Origin: Neopestalotiopsis rosae
Taxonomy: Eukaryota; Ascomycota; Sordariomycetes; Amphisphaeriales; Sporocadaceae
Assembly: GCA_023078685.1 (NCBI GenBank)
Contig: JALGAS010000002.1
Span: 5,146,001-5,210,000, forward strand
Length of the DNA: 64,000 bases
Direction of reading: 5' to 3'
Under the pieces are notes generated by a model. The model did no database searches, was not told the DNA's origin, and saw nothing but the letters and a program-made list of their open reading frames with translations. Shown in pieces: positions 1 through 10,776 of this stretch. A program made the position numbers and the translations under genes. How positions within the stretch are numbered: position 1 is the stretch's first letter; every line of letters begins with the position of its first letter.

Positions 1-292
1 CTCACCCTGTTTCTCTCATATTTTGCAGCTCCCGGCGACGCGATCCCGGCGCAGGGCAGCGGAGCCCATAGAGGCGCCCAACAGGGCCGGAGAGGTCAGG
101 TGTCGCCGCTACGATTCCTGCTGGCTCCGCCTCGTCTCCATAATGACATGCTCGTCGTCGCTCCCAGGGCACGGATTAACCTCACCAGCCCACTAGCCCC
201 AGTATTCCTCTCCAATTGGTGGTCTTAATTACCTCCGCGCTCCGGTTTTAACGTGGGTTAACGTGGGGGGAAGCTCCCCGGGTTGCGTCCTC

Positions 293-319
293 GAGCTGCG
301 AGCTGCGAGCTGCGAGCTG
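293..319. repeat. Tandem heptamer GAGCTGC, about 3.9 copies
   Basis: Four near-perfect head-to-tail copies of the 7-base unit GAGCTGC occupy this stretch. It is short and non-coding, probably a minisatellite produced by slippage. The decamer TTAACGTGGG is also repeated just upstream (about 248-267). Confidence 0.8.
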
Positions 320-1000
320 TTCGAGACATTGGAAAAGTTGGACCCAACATGAATTGTTTGATGGTTTACAGGTTCTCATTGCATCTCGCGGCTCGCTCAT
401 CGTTGCGACATCCAACCGAGTTGTAGCGAGCATTTCCAATGGTTAGCCGGGTCCAGCAGGTAAACGCATAGTGTGCCAAAATTGGTATTGTACAGTAGCA
501 ACAGGTACATGGTAGACATTTGTATGTTAGAGGACATAACTCATACACACCAGACAACCACACCACTATTTGTGACTATCCCCCGTCGACGATTCACTCG
601 CTGCAATTTTTTTACGGGGCAAAAAAGCTGCTACTGTGCACTTGGAATTTCTGACCCGTGGGGAGCGAGGGGAGGCTGCCAGGCTGCTCAGAAAGAACGA
701 CTCAAGTCGACAGCTTTTTGCGGGCAAGCACTGTAAGAGTGGAACCTCTTGTTACCTTTCCCGCATTTTCCCCCAAGCTGGACTACAGACACTAGGTACT
801 GGCAAGAAAGAACTGGAGCTTCCACTCTCGTCATTGCATACTGTACGATAGTAGGTCGCAAGTCGCAGGTTGTTGGCTCCTTGCTATGCACCAGACGAGT
901 TCGGACCTACTTTTTTTTTTTTCTGTGCCTCTGACTCTGCTTCCACTCCCTACCTCACAATTAGGTACATAGGTAGATAGTAGTAATGGAATTTAGTATC

Positions 1001-1067
1001 GTCTTCTGCTCCTCTCCCTCTTCCTCCTCCTTCCTCTCCTCTTCTTCATTTCCTCATTCTTCTCTGT
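1001..1067 (+). promoter_or_regulatory. Pyrimidine-rich promoter tract upstream of GUT2
   Basis: An almost uninterrupted C/T run covers this stretch, about 480 bases upstream of the GUT2 ATG. Such CT tracts commonly lie next to transcription starts of strongly expressed genes in filamentous fungi. Together with the ATG-free interval downstream, this suggests that transcription of GUT2 starts close to here. The role is inferred from composition and position only. Confidence 0.45.
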
Positions 1068-1544
1068 ACACCAAGTCCCTCGTCGTCTTTGCGCCCTGTG
1101 TCCCTTGAGCGCCGGCGTTCAGTTCGTTGAAAAACGCCCCTCAGACTTTGCCCGGTTTCGTCTGTCCGAAGCAATTGCAAATCACATCCCATTGCAGAAT
1201 TCGTCGTTGCAGCTCTGGGTCTGCATAGTGTGAGCTTCCCTCGCTTATTACCCAACACCAAAGCCCGCCACCCTTGCCCATTGCGGCTTTTCCTTGATCT
1301 CTTGATTGGTGGCAACATCCCTCATTTCAACCCGAGCTCTTCTAACATAAGACATAAACATTCGCAGCCATCTTTGTGTGTACATCGACGCAGGAGCATC
1401 TGCCAGAATCGCCCATTGGCCTCGTGGTAGAGGTTTTTTAGGTTTAATCGCCACAACTACCCACGCCGCGAATCGGAGCTGCTCCTAGGTTGAGCTGCCG
1501 CGACCGTTTGCGCTCCCAAATCCGACCTCCAGCCCGTTTTTGCC

Positions 1545-3654
1545 ATGTCTAGATTCCAACGACTAGCCGGCACCGTCCGGCGGGCGGCTCTGCCAGCCAC
1601 TGCCATCACTGTTGGAGGTGGTGCCCTGCTGTACTACTCCTACCGACCGATAAACATTCCCGGCTTCGAAGGCGCCGCAGTCCCTCCTCCCATTTTCGGC
1701 GCCGACGGCACCTTTTCGCTTCCCAAATTCCCAAGAGTCAAGGCTCGCGAGGAACAACTCGCGCAGCTCAAGAAGAGTGTTGGAGATGGTGAGGAATACG
1801 ACTTGCTAGTTATCGGCGCCGGTGCCACTGGTGCTGGAATTGCTCTGGACGCAGTCACCAGAGGCCTCAAGGTTGCCGTGGTTGAGCGCGATGACTTCAG
1901 CAGCGGAACTAGCAGTAAGAGTACCAAGCTTGTACACGGAGGTGTCAGATATCTCGAAAAGGCAGTCTGGAACCTGGACTATAACCAGTACCAGCTGGTG
2001 AGGGAAGCGCTCAAGGAGCGCAAATACTTCTTGCAGACCGCGCCCCATTTGAGCCATTGGCTGCCCATCATGTTGCCATTGGACAAGTGGTGGAAGATCC
2101 CATACTACTGGGCTGGCACCAAGGCCTACGATTTCCTTGCTGGAAGCGAAGGCATTGAGAGCTCCTATTTCTTGACCAAGAGTAAAGCCATCGATGCGTT
2201 CCCCATGTTGAAGCAGGAGGATCTTGTCGGAGCCCTGGTCTACTATGACGGTGCCCACAATGACTCGAGGATGAACGTCTCGCTGGCCATGACTGCTGCT
2301 CTGTATGGTGCTAACATCGTCAACCACGCTGAAGTCACTGGGCTGCTCAAGGGTGCCGATGGAAAGCTCTGTGGTGCTACCGTCAAGGATCGCATTCCCG
2401 AGAGGGACGGCAAGGATGCTTCCGACTTCACCATCAAGGCCAAGTGTATTGTCAACGCAACGGGACCCTTCTCTGATGCTGTGCGAAAGATGGATGATCA
2501 GAAGTGCATGGATATCGTTGCTCCCGCATCCGGTGTCCACGTTATTCTTCCAGGTTACTACAGCCCTGCCAAGATGGGCTTGATTGATCCCTCAACTTCG
2601 GATGGTCGTGTGATTTTCTTCCTCCCATGGCAGGGCAACACCATTGCTGGCACCACGGATGAGCCGGCAACAGTGACACCCAACCCTCTGCCTGATGAGA
2701 AGTCGATCCAATGGATCCTGAACGAGGTCAGCCACTACCTCTCGCCTGATATCACTGTCCGCCGCGGTGATGTCTTGGCTGCCTGGTCCGGTCTTCGACC
2801 TCTGGTCAAGGACCCCAAGGCTGCCAACACGGAGTCGCTTGTGCGCAACCACTTGATTGATGTTTCCGACTCTGGCCTCATCACATGCGCTGGTGGCAAG
2901 TGGACCACCTACCGCCAGATGGCCGAAGAGTGTGTCGACGAGGCCATCAAGCAGTGCAACCTGCCCACGAAGCCCTTCCTCAATGCTCCCCGTGTGAGCG
3001 GAACTGAGGCCGTGGATGATGGTGCTATTCTCAACGGTCAATGCCAAACTCACAACGTTCGCCTCATTGGTGCCCACGGTTTCAGCAAGACCCTTTTCAT
3101 CAACATCATTCAGCACTTTGGTATCGAGACCGAGGTTGCCAAGCACTTGACCGAGAGTTATGGTGACCGTGCCTGGGCTGTAGCTGCTCTTTGCAAGACC
3201 ACTGACCAGCGCTTCCCTGCTCGAGGCGAGCGCATCTCGGCTTTGTACCCCTTCGTCGATGGAGAGGTGCGCTATGCCGTTCACAACGAGTACGCACAGA
3301 CCGCCGTTGATGTTCTCGCCCGGAGAACAAGACTTTCTTTCTTGAATGCACAGGCTGCCCTTGAGGCCTTGCCCAAGATTATTGATATCATGAGCGAGGA
3401 ACTGAAGTGGGACAGCAAGCGTCAGGAGCGGGAGTGGAAAGACAGTAAGTTTTGACCAATTTCCAGATCGACAGCTTGAATTGAGACTGTGAAAACTAAC
3501 TATTTGGCCAGCTGTATCTTTCCTGCAGTCGATGGGTCTGCCCGAGCCCATGTTGACTGCCACAAGAAAGGATGTTGAGAAGCGCAAGATCGACTTTGCC
3601 AGCTCCCTCGAGTACAAGATGTACTCGAGGCACGACAAGCCCGTTGAGGCATAA
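1545..3654 (+). CDS. GUT2: Mitochondrial FAD-dependent glycerol-3-phosphate dehydrogenase
   Basis: This enzyme oxidises glycerol 3-phosphate to dihydroxyacetone phosphate at the mitochondrial inner membrane and passes electrons to ubiquinone; it serves glycerol catabolism and the glycerol-3-phosphate shuttle. The reconstruction has two exons, 1545-3444 and 3512-3654, split by a 67-base intron (GTAAGT...CCAG), giving 680 residues. The N-terminus is basic with a hydrophobic stretch (residues about 17-32), fitting a mitochondrial presequence and anchor. A dinucleotide-binding GAGATG motif sits at 91-96, followed by the family signature around SSGTSSKSTKLVHGGVRYL. The C-terminal domain ends with a short second exon encoding a charged tail. 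Length and motifs match fungal GUT2 proteins. The ATG at 1545 is the first one after a long ATG-free leader. It is convergent with the BTB gene downstream. Confidence 0.96.
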
Positions 3655-4090
3655 AAGCGTGGCGCATCTTTGTACATTGTGATATCATACTATTAGCATT
3701 GGGGTTTTCTAGAGGGATGGACGGAGCAATGGTCATTTAATTCCTGATTTTTCGGATTACGGATTTTATAATAGATCGGCGTGCATTGGCACGCTAGCTC
3801 ATCTTTGTATAAAGCCTGCTTAGGCATATCTAGACGAAGATTTCTACTATTTGTAATAATGCCCATCTATCCATGCTACAACTATAGCCCGATTCAAAAA
3901 AGCGGGAGCAGCTGCTTTCGTGTATCTAATCGACGCGAGTCACAATAGGTGGGTGTCTGCTTGGGGCACATGACGTAGCACAATCGTCTTTTGTGGTGAA
4001 GCAAGCTGAGCACCCAACTTGCCACACCGTGAGAGTGAATTTCGATATTTATCTCAGATTTGTAGCAAGCTAGTCAGTATTTAGTGACAC
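3655..4090. other. Convergent 3' intergenic region
   Basis: This stretch separates the 3' ends of GUT2 (plus) and the BTB gene (minus). It holds AT-rich tracts suited to 3' end formation for both genes. I see no gene in it. Confidence 0.6.
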
Positions 4091-5683
4091 TCAATCCTCA
4101 GTACTCCAATTCCAAGAAGTTGCTGTGAAGACGTCCCTGGCAAACTTGTCGGCACCCATGGCGTGTTCGAATCGAAGTCTCTGGTCGCTTTGCATGCCTC
4201 TCGTAAATTGAAAGTGCCTATCTGTAGAGTTCATATCTTCCATGTTCTCCTCAGATGGAAGCCAGGCGGTTTTCTCCCGGTCAATCCTCCAAGACGGCCG
4301 GCTGAGAGGTATAAAGTTGGTGGACAGCAGGGCCGTGATAAAGTCCAAGATTGGTATCATGCGCGTCCTGAGACCGCAGTTTGTATGGTACTTATCGATT
4401 TGCCAGCCCTTACACTGGCGCAGGGTGGCCAGGATCGTGTCGATTTGTAGCAGGGACGTGTCTGCAATCAGGTTCAGCGAGCTCGGAGAAAAGTCGACTA
4501 GAAAGAAGAGATTCTTGGTGGTGAGGAACTTGATCGTCTCGCCGAGCTGATATGAGTCGCAGGCCGCGCTGGAATCGTAGCCCAGCTTGCACTGCCTCGT
4601 GCGCGAGATGTACAAGTTGAAGAAATGGCGAGGAATTGATGCAATGCTGTTAAGTACTAAAGGACGTAAGTGGGTTGGCTTACGACCAGTTTCTGTATTC
4701 GGTTGACCTACTGCATTCGCGTCGATATTGAAGCTCCTCTGCGAATTGAGATTGTTGTTAATCACTCAACGATGACGGACTGGTGTCAAGTATACATCAT
4801 GGGGGTTAGACGACGACACCGGAGGGAAGCACTCACGCTCGATGCCGTCTGGTAGATACCACCACATGGCCTCATTGACTCCGTCGGTTTGCTCAGGAAA
4901 GGAGCTCCACTTCAAAGAGCCATTCATGATCAACTCCCGCGTGGCAGCCTCAAAACGCTTGGGCTGGTTCAGCAGCCAGGCGACGAGGATCTTTTGACGC
5001 AGCGCATTCTCAAGAGACCGACTCATCCGGGGGTCTTCGTTGACGGCGACCTTGCGTTGCGTCACCGGCCACTTCAGCTTGAGCCCCCCGGCAGACATGG
5101 ACTTGGACACGGCGGGAGCGCAGTCGAAGCGGTCGGCCAGCACAGCCAGGGTCGCGAGGAAATCCAGCGTCGGCGTCTGGTTGACCGCCTCCTTGCCGTG
5201 CAAGAGCCTGAGCATGTCGGCAAAGGCTTCCTCGCGGTGCGCGAGGCGCGTCTCCTGGTCGTCATCCACGATCCTCACCCAAGGAAGATCGCTCACGTGA
5301 GCCGACGCGGGGTCCGTCTTGCTCAGGGACAGGGCGCTGAAGGCGGCCTCAATGGTCTTGGCCTCCTTGAAGCGAGTGTCCGCGAGCATGCGGTCAAAGT
5401 ACCTGGAGTGCTGCTTTAGAACGGCCAACTTGACCCTGAAGCCGACGCGGGCCCTCGCCTTGAGCGGTGGTGGCTGCTGTGTGGCTGCTGCGGCAGGTCT
5501 CGAAGCCTGCTGGTGCTGCTGCTGCTTCTTGGCAGATTTGAGCGTCGCCAAGGAGTTCTCAAAGACGCAGTCCAGCACCACGTCCCCGGCGTCGGTAATA
5601 TCAACCACTCTGGGCAGAGCGGCCGCCGTTGTATTATTCGGCGGGTCGGCGGCAGCATCTCCATTCGAGCCCGGATCCTCCAT
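4091..5683 (-). CDS. BTB/POZ-domain protein with a 27-base internal exon
   Basis: The reconstruction has three exons: 5683-4837, 4738-4712 (27 bases) and 4656-4091, with introns of 98 and 55 bases, giving 479 residues. The N-terminal half resembles the BTB/POZ fold of fungal proteins that mediate dimerisation or cullin-3 adaptor roles: a short acidic start, then a VVDITDAGDVVLDC strand, a recognisable HSRYFDRMLADTRFKEA segment, and a linker rich in Gln and Ala inserted inside the BTB core (about residues 50-75). The C-terminal half contains the conserved-looking blocks ECILNSIASIPRHFFNLY and RQCKLGYDSSAACDSYQLGE, which I associate with a widespread uncharacterised fungal BTB family. The splice choice joins these blocks without a gap. 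No substrate or partner can be named. Confidence 0.85.
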
Positions 5684-8435
5684 CTGGCCGGTCCTCGGTA
5701 TGTGGCAACCCCTTCAAGATACGGCAAGGAGCAATCATGGGCTCTGATTTGAGCCTTGCGTCAAGATGTAAAGTCAAGACCAAATAGCCAATTCCTAACT
5801 TTCTTATTGTCGTCAATTGCCAGCTCCCTTACTTGGTTCCGTACATGTGTTGAAAATATACAGAAGTCTCAAAACGAGTCTCGGCGTTGGGCGTACCTAG
5901 CTTGATGACGTGAGTAATGAATGGTCGACGGTTAACCTAAGGAGTTTGACTGAGGGTCCATCCAGGCCCAATCAGCAGGCGGTATCACCACCCCACCTCT
6001 GTCTGGTATTCCGTGAACGCTGCCATCTCTTACACTGAGTAGCGGAAAGAGCAAGCAAACATGATCAAAAGTCCAAATCAAGTTACATGCCATGCTCGGT
6101 GCGATGTAAAATATTACATTTCTCTTTATTCTTCATTGGCCGTTCTTCAGCAGCAGATGTCACATTTGGCGCTACTTATCCACCTGACCTTAGTGCCTGG
6201 TTTGGTAACAATCGGAATAGAGATGGTAGTTGCGACTGGCACAGTGGCACCTCCATCTTGCCATCTATAATCGTTGATCGGATTATGTCTAGGTTGACTA
6301 CGCCCCCATCATGGGTCCAGCCATACACTACTTACTCAAAACTACTCCATCGTATCAACATCACCTCCATATTGGCTTGCATACCGGTAAGTATAAAATA
6401 GCTTGGCCGTCAATCGCCGTTTCACGACCGCCGAGTCCTTGTGTATCGAAAGCAATATGGATGCGGCAGCTTGGCCGTGGGCACCAAACCAGATACTCCA
6501 CAACAAGGTGTGTACCACACATGCACCGCACATTGCAAATTTCAGCTCCAAGTCATTAGAGTACTAATAGACTCGAATAATGACCTGTCAGGGACGACTT
6601 ATCAAGTCCAAAGTCGATGATGAGTTGGTAGGTTACACGGATGATAAACAGCAAAGTCAGTGTCTAGCTTGGTGGGTCGTTTCATGTGCATGTCTCCAGA
6701 CCAGATATGGCCAAAACATACTTCGTAGGTGTTTTCGTTCGGATTTCGTCTACAGGGCAAGTCACAATGCAGCATTGATTGAGGGTGGAGAATGCGAGGT
6801 CAAATCTGCATCAAATAAGTTCACGGTATATATTCCGTAATGGCTACTAATGATTCGACTCGATGTAAGCCTGTCGCTCAGCACTGGGTGTTGTGTATCC
6901 GGATTCCGTATCCACCTCCGCATAGTGTCTGGTCTGCTAGGCCCATAAATTTTGTTTCCTGGAGACGCTCCGTGTAGGCTGAGTGGAGCCATCAATCACC
7001 TTTCAAGGTTCATGATCGACTTTTCGGCATATCATGATAGTCGGATAAGTACGGTAAACAAAAGCATATTAAAACGTTTACGGGACTGGTCCATCTTGTT
7101 GACGATGGCCAAGACACATTGCAAAAGCTATCAAAATGGGACAGGAAGTAATCATGATTGCAGAGAATTGGGTGTACAGTTTGGCGCATAATAGCACTTT
7201 GCATCTAACTCGCAAGCACACCGAAAAAACAAAAACAACAAAGGCGGCCTACAAGATACGTACCTGTCTACGTACATCAATTGATGAGAGGAAACAAAAC
7301 CCTAACCAATTTGTGCATGGCAAGTACATAAGCAGGGACCCAAGATGAACAAACTTGACGTCTGATTTGTCGGATGCAAGCGCGCGCCGTGCCCAAATTT
7401 GGCATCTTACATACACAAGGGTCTGGCAGCTGTGACTGATGTCTCCAATTCGTACCTACGTACATTGACGTCTGGGTGTCATGATTTAGGTTCCATCAGC
7501 GTTAAATGATCATCAATTGTGAGGAACATGTATGCCAGTTAGCATAAGTGCTTGAATTAGTATTCATTTAGGTGTCCGGTCGGTCGTCGTCAGGAACTGA
7601 TATTGATTATTACTGTGTGTGCATTCGAGGTAGGAATGTACAGCTCTCAAGGTACCCTGGGATCAGTAACAGCAGTGTTTAAATGCTCCCCCAACCTGCC
7701 CGTTGATCACTGGTCCAATGCTGATACGCACCCAAGTCATCATATCATTCACGCCCTGGTTGGTTGGCGACGGGCGAGAAAAGAAAGAATCAATTAAGAA
7801 AAATTCGGTGGGGTCTCTGGAGTGCGATGCGCTACTGCACGAACTTACAGGGAGCTCTCCACTTTAATTTTTTTGGTCTGAAGCCAGACTTTTGGGATAC
7901 TGAACCGGATTTCTCAATCGCCAAAAGGGCTTCCAAGGTGAAGAAGCACAGTTCTTGCACACCTCTTTGATACCACCTGCATCTCGAGCTCCCGAAAAAT
8001 TTCAGGCAGACGGCGAGCCAGAAAAAGAAACGCAAACAACCAATAACCCAGCCGGTGCAGTCGACTGCGCGCACAACTGACGCCCCATTTTGCCCTTGGG
8101 TACTTTGCAGTCCACCCTGCTGCTGCGCGAGCGTCTTTGCTTGTTTCTTTCCTCTGCTGCTACCTACTACTTCCATTGCGCGACAGCCTGGCTGGACAAC
8201 GGACCGGCTTTTCAGAAACGCTGAGAGACAACGAGAGTAATACCTGACACACATCTTGCGACTTCCTCGATATTGCGAAATCCAACATACAACACACAGC
8301 TAGGAAGGCGCGGCGACGATCGAGTCACCCTATCGATCGCAGAAACACCTGACGCCCGACCGACAGAATCACTACCCGAATAACCCAATCTTCCACACTT
8401 GCGTCGTTTACATCATTAAGAGATATATCCGTCCC
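5684..8435. other. 2.75-kb intergenic region, no supported gene
   Basis: This lies between the starts of the BTB gene (minus) and the CCCH gene (plus), so both promoters should be here. Open frames are short, lack consistent splice signals and show no recognisable domain. The last 200 bases before 8436 contain no obvious upstream coding sequence and probably form the 5' leader of the CCCH gene. Confidence 0.5.
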
Positions 8436-10013
8436 ATGCATCCAATGGTCAAACATTTAGAAGCCATGGATGTTACAGACGTAAAGTCCATCACGGACTT
8501 TGTCCCACGATATCGTGAATATGCTGCCGCAAAAGAGCATACTGAAACTTTCATCAAGGTATGTGGTGGTTTACGCTGCGTTGCGCAACGCCTGACATTA
8601 CTTTATTGGTTACATTGGATCGATATTGACTGGCCTTTTCCTTTCTAGGACCTGATGATTTATGCCGAACACATTGAAAACACGTCCCGACAAGAAAACG
8701 CCGCTCTCGTTAACCAGCTGCGACACGTTCAATATAACTATGAGAAATCGATGGAATCTCGACGTGAGCTGCAAAATCGTGTCATGGAACTCGAGAGCCA
8801 GTTGAGCTTTCCGAACACACATAACTCTGGTCTGAAACACAGCAATCCATACGTCCTCGTCCTTATTGACGGAAATGATCTGATAGTAAGATGAGACGAC
8901 TGACTTGAGAACTGATAGTAGTAGTCTTTTTACTTACAAGTTTCCCAGTTTCAAGATCACCTTTTGAAGCAGGGCGCTGAGGGTGGAAGCAAGGCAGCAT
9001 TTGCCCTGCGCCAGGCAGTCTACGCAAAAGTACAAAATGCCGACGACATTGAAATCATTACAAAGATTGTGGCCAATCTCTCTAGCTTGGCTAAAGCTCT
9101 ACGACGCAGCGAAAACGATGTCAAGCATTTCATGCTGGGCTTCACCCAGGCCATAGCATCTTTTGATTTCATCGATGTCGCCAACGCTGACATGGGTACT
9201 CATGTCAAAATTACAGATACGGCTCGCTTCCATCTGAAGAATTACAACTGTACACAAGTCATGCTTGGAGTCTCCGATCCCGCCTATGCCCAGTTCCTCC
9301 ACGATATCGATATCGATATCGAGGATGAAGTTATGTCAAAGCGCATTACCGTCGTGGAAGGATGTCCCGTTCCCAAGCAAATAGATGCTACTGGTGTGTC
9401 TGTCACCCATTTTGATACTATTTTCAGAACCGAAAAGCTGCTTCCGGTTGCCGACAAGCCTGCCACAACCACATCGTCAATCGCGAGCACACCCATCTCA
9501 AATTCCGCCACCCCATTTACGTATGCGACCATTACCCAAAAGGCAAGCCCGCCGCCTCAGTTGGTCCTTCCTCTGGCACCAAAGACAGCTCAAAATAAGA
9601 GCGCAGCCGTACGTGTCACCACACGACCTGTCTCGCCACCTTGGAACCCTGGTACTCGCGGCCTAGATGAGCCCATCCCTTTGAATCAAAATGTACTCGA
9701 CATCGTCAAGAAGCGAACCGGAAGTGACAAGCTCTGCAATAACCATTATCTGCGAGGTCCCTGCTCCAAGGGTGACGCGTGCTGTTTTGAGCACAATTAT
9801 ACGCCAAATCAAGATGAGATAAGAGCCATCATGTTCTTGGCGCGCCTCAATCCCTGCACAAATGGTCAAGATTGTGACGTGGATAACTGCATCTACGGCC
9901 ATCACTGCCCAAGCGTCAAGGACGGCGTCTGTACACATCCATTCTGCAAATTTCACGTCAATGAACATCCCCCGGGAACAAAGATCAAGGCCAGCAAAAA
10001 GCCCGTCGATTAG
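8436..10013 (+). CDS. Coiled-coil, NYN/PIN-like and tandem CCCH zinc-finger protein
   Basis: The reconstruction has three exons, 8436-8558, 8649-8885 and 8949-10013, with 90- and 63-base introns, giving 474 residues. Order of parts: an N-terminal helical region, a coiled coil (about 55-95), a nuclease-like strand with acidic motif VLVLIDGNDLIF (about 109-121) typical of NYN/PIN-like folds in fungal CCCH proteins, a Pro/Ser/Thr-rich linker, then three Cys/His clusters (about 383-440). The first finger fits C-x8-C-x5-C-x3-H, the second C-x5-C-x4-C-x3-H and the third C-x7-C-x4-C-x2-H. Such proteins are predicted RNA binders; the nuclease-like domain may be inactive. Both introns are in phase 0. 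I associate it with an uncharacterised family conserved in filamentous fungi; the RNA role is inference. Confidence 0.85.
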
Positions 10014-10776
10014 GAATCAGAGGACGGCTCTGGATCACAAGCGAACAATTTGTGGATTCTCGGAAATAGTCGTACAGGCGCCACCATCTAATGCGCTTTA
10101 CCACACAGTCATTCGTGATGAAGGATTCAAATCGACAGCTGAATGGCGTCAAGTAAGGCCGGTCAAGTCGGTCATAAGCAGGATCAGGAGCGCCATCATC
10201 AGGCCAGATGAGTGTTGCATGACACTACTCATCTCGCGTTTATCATGTATTGTAGGATTACCGTCAAGGACTGTGCAGGCAGATTTCTCAAGGCATTTCG
10301 GCTCGCTTTGCTCAGTCCAGGCAAAACAAGCCAAGGTAATGGCACGTGTCGGGTACGAATGGCCGCTCTTGGTTCTTGATAAAGCAAAGCCTCTCGGTGC
10401 CATAGCTATGATCATCATATGTAATATCACCACGGATGAATGTATTTGCAAACTGTTCTTGCGCGCAGATGCCTCCAACATACATTGCAGTATGTTATGC
10501 CCTGCTGGACGTGAAGTAAGAATACATGCATGACACCATGTACAATAGTGTGTGTTTCTTTTCCCCGATACCTGATCAAGAAATATTGCTGTGTTGTACT
10601 TCTTTGATTTCAATTTTCGAGGTTGCCACGTCCAACGTTCTGCCATTCCCTCTACGACTCGGCATGGTCATGGGATCGCAAGCGACTTTTCAATTCGTTC
10701 CTTGAGCACACTTCGAGGCATCCTATCACGTGTTCTCGCCACGCTAACTTGACACGGCCTCTTGAGAATGATGTCC
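10014..10776. other. Convergent 3' intergenic region
   Basis: This separates the 3' ends of the CCCH gene (plus) and the Zn2Cys6 gene (minus). Open frames on both strands overlap one another and resemble no known family. I see no gene or RNA in it. Confidence 0.5.

Larger units (their letters stand above)
1..1544. other. Left edge and GUT2 upstream region, no supported gene
   Basis: No protein family is recognisable here. The first bases contain a TTTTGCAG that could be an intron acceptor, followed by an open frame of about 170 bases ending at a TAG near 210. This could be the last exon of a gene cut off by the window edge, but nothing identifies it. From about 990 to the GUT2 start at 1545 there is no ATG on the plus strand, which fits a long 5' leader for GUT2. 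A 12-T run lies at 911-922. Confidence 0.4.

Noticed and set aside
1806..3677. Long minus-strand open frames opposite GUT2
   Set aside because: They are shadows of the strongly biased GUT2 coding frame and show no family similarity.
6087..6401. 104-codon open frame with a hydrophobic N-terminus
   Set aside because: It could suggest a small secreted protein, but it lacks a cysteine pattern, clear start context or neighbours of that kind.
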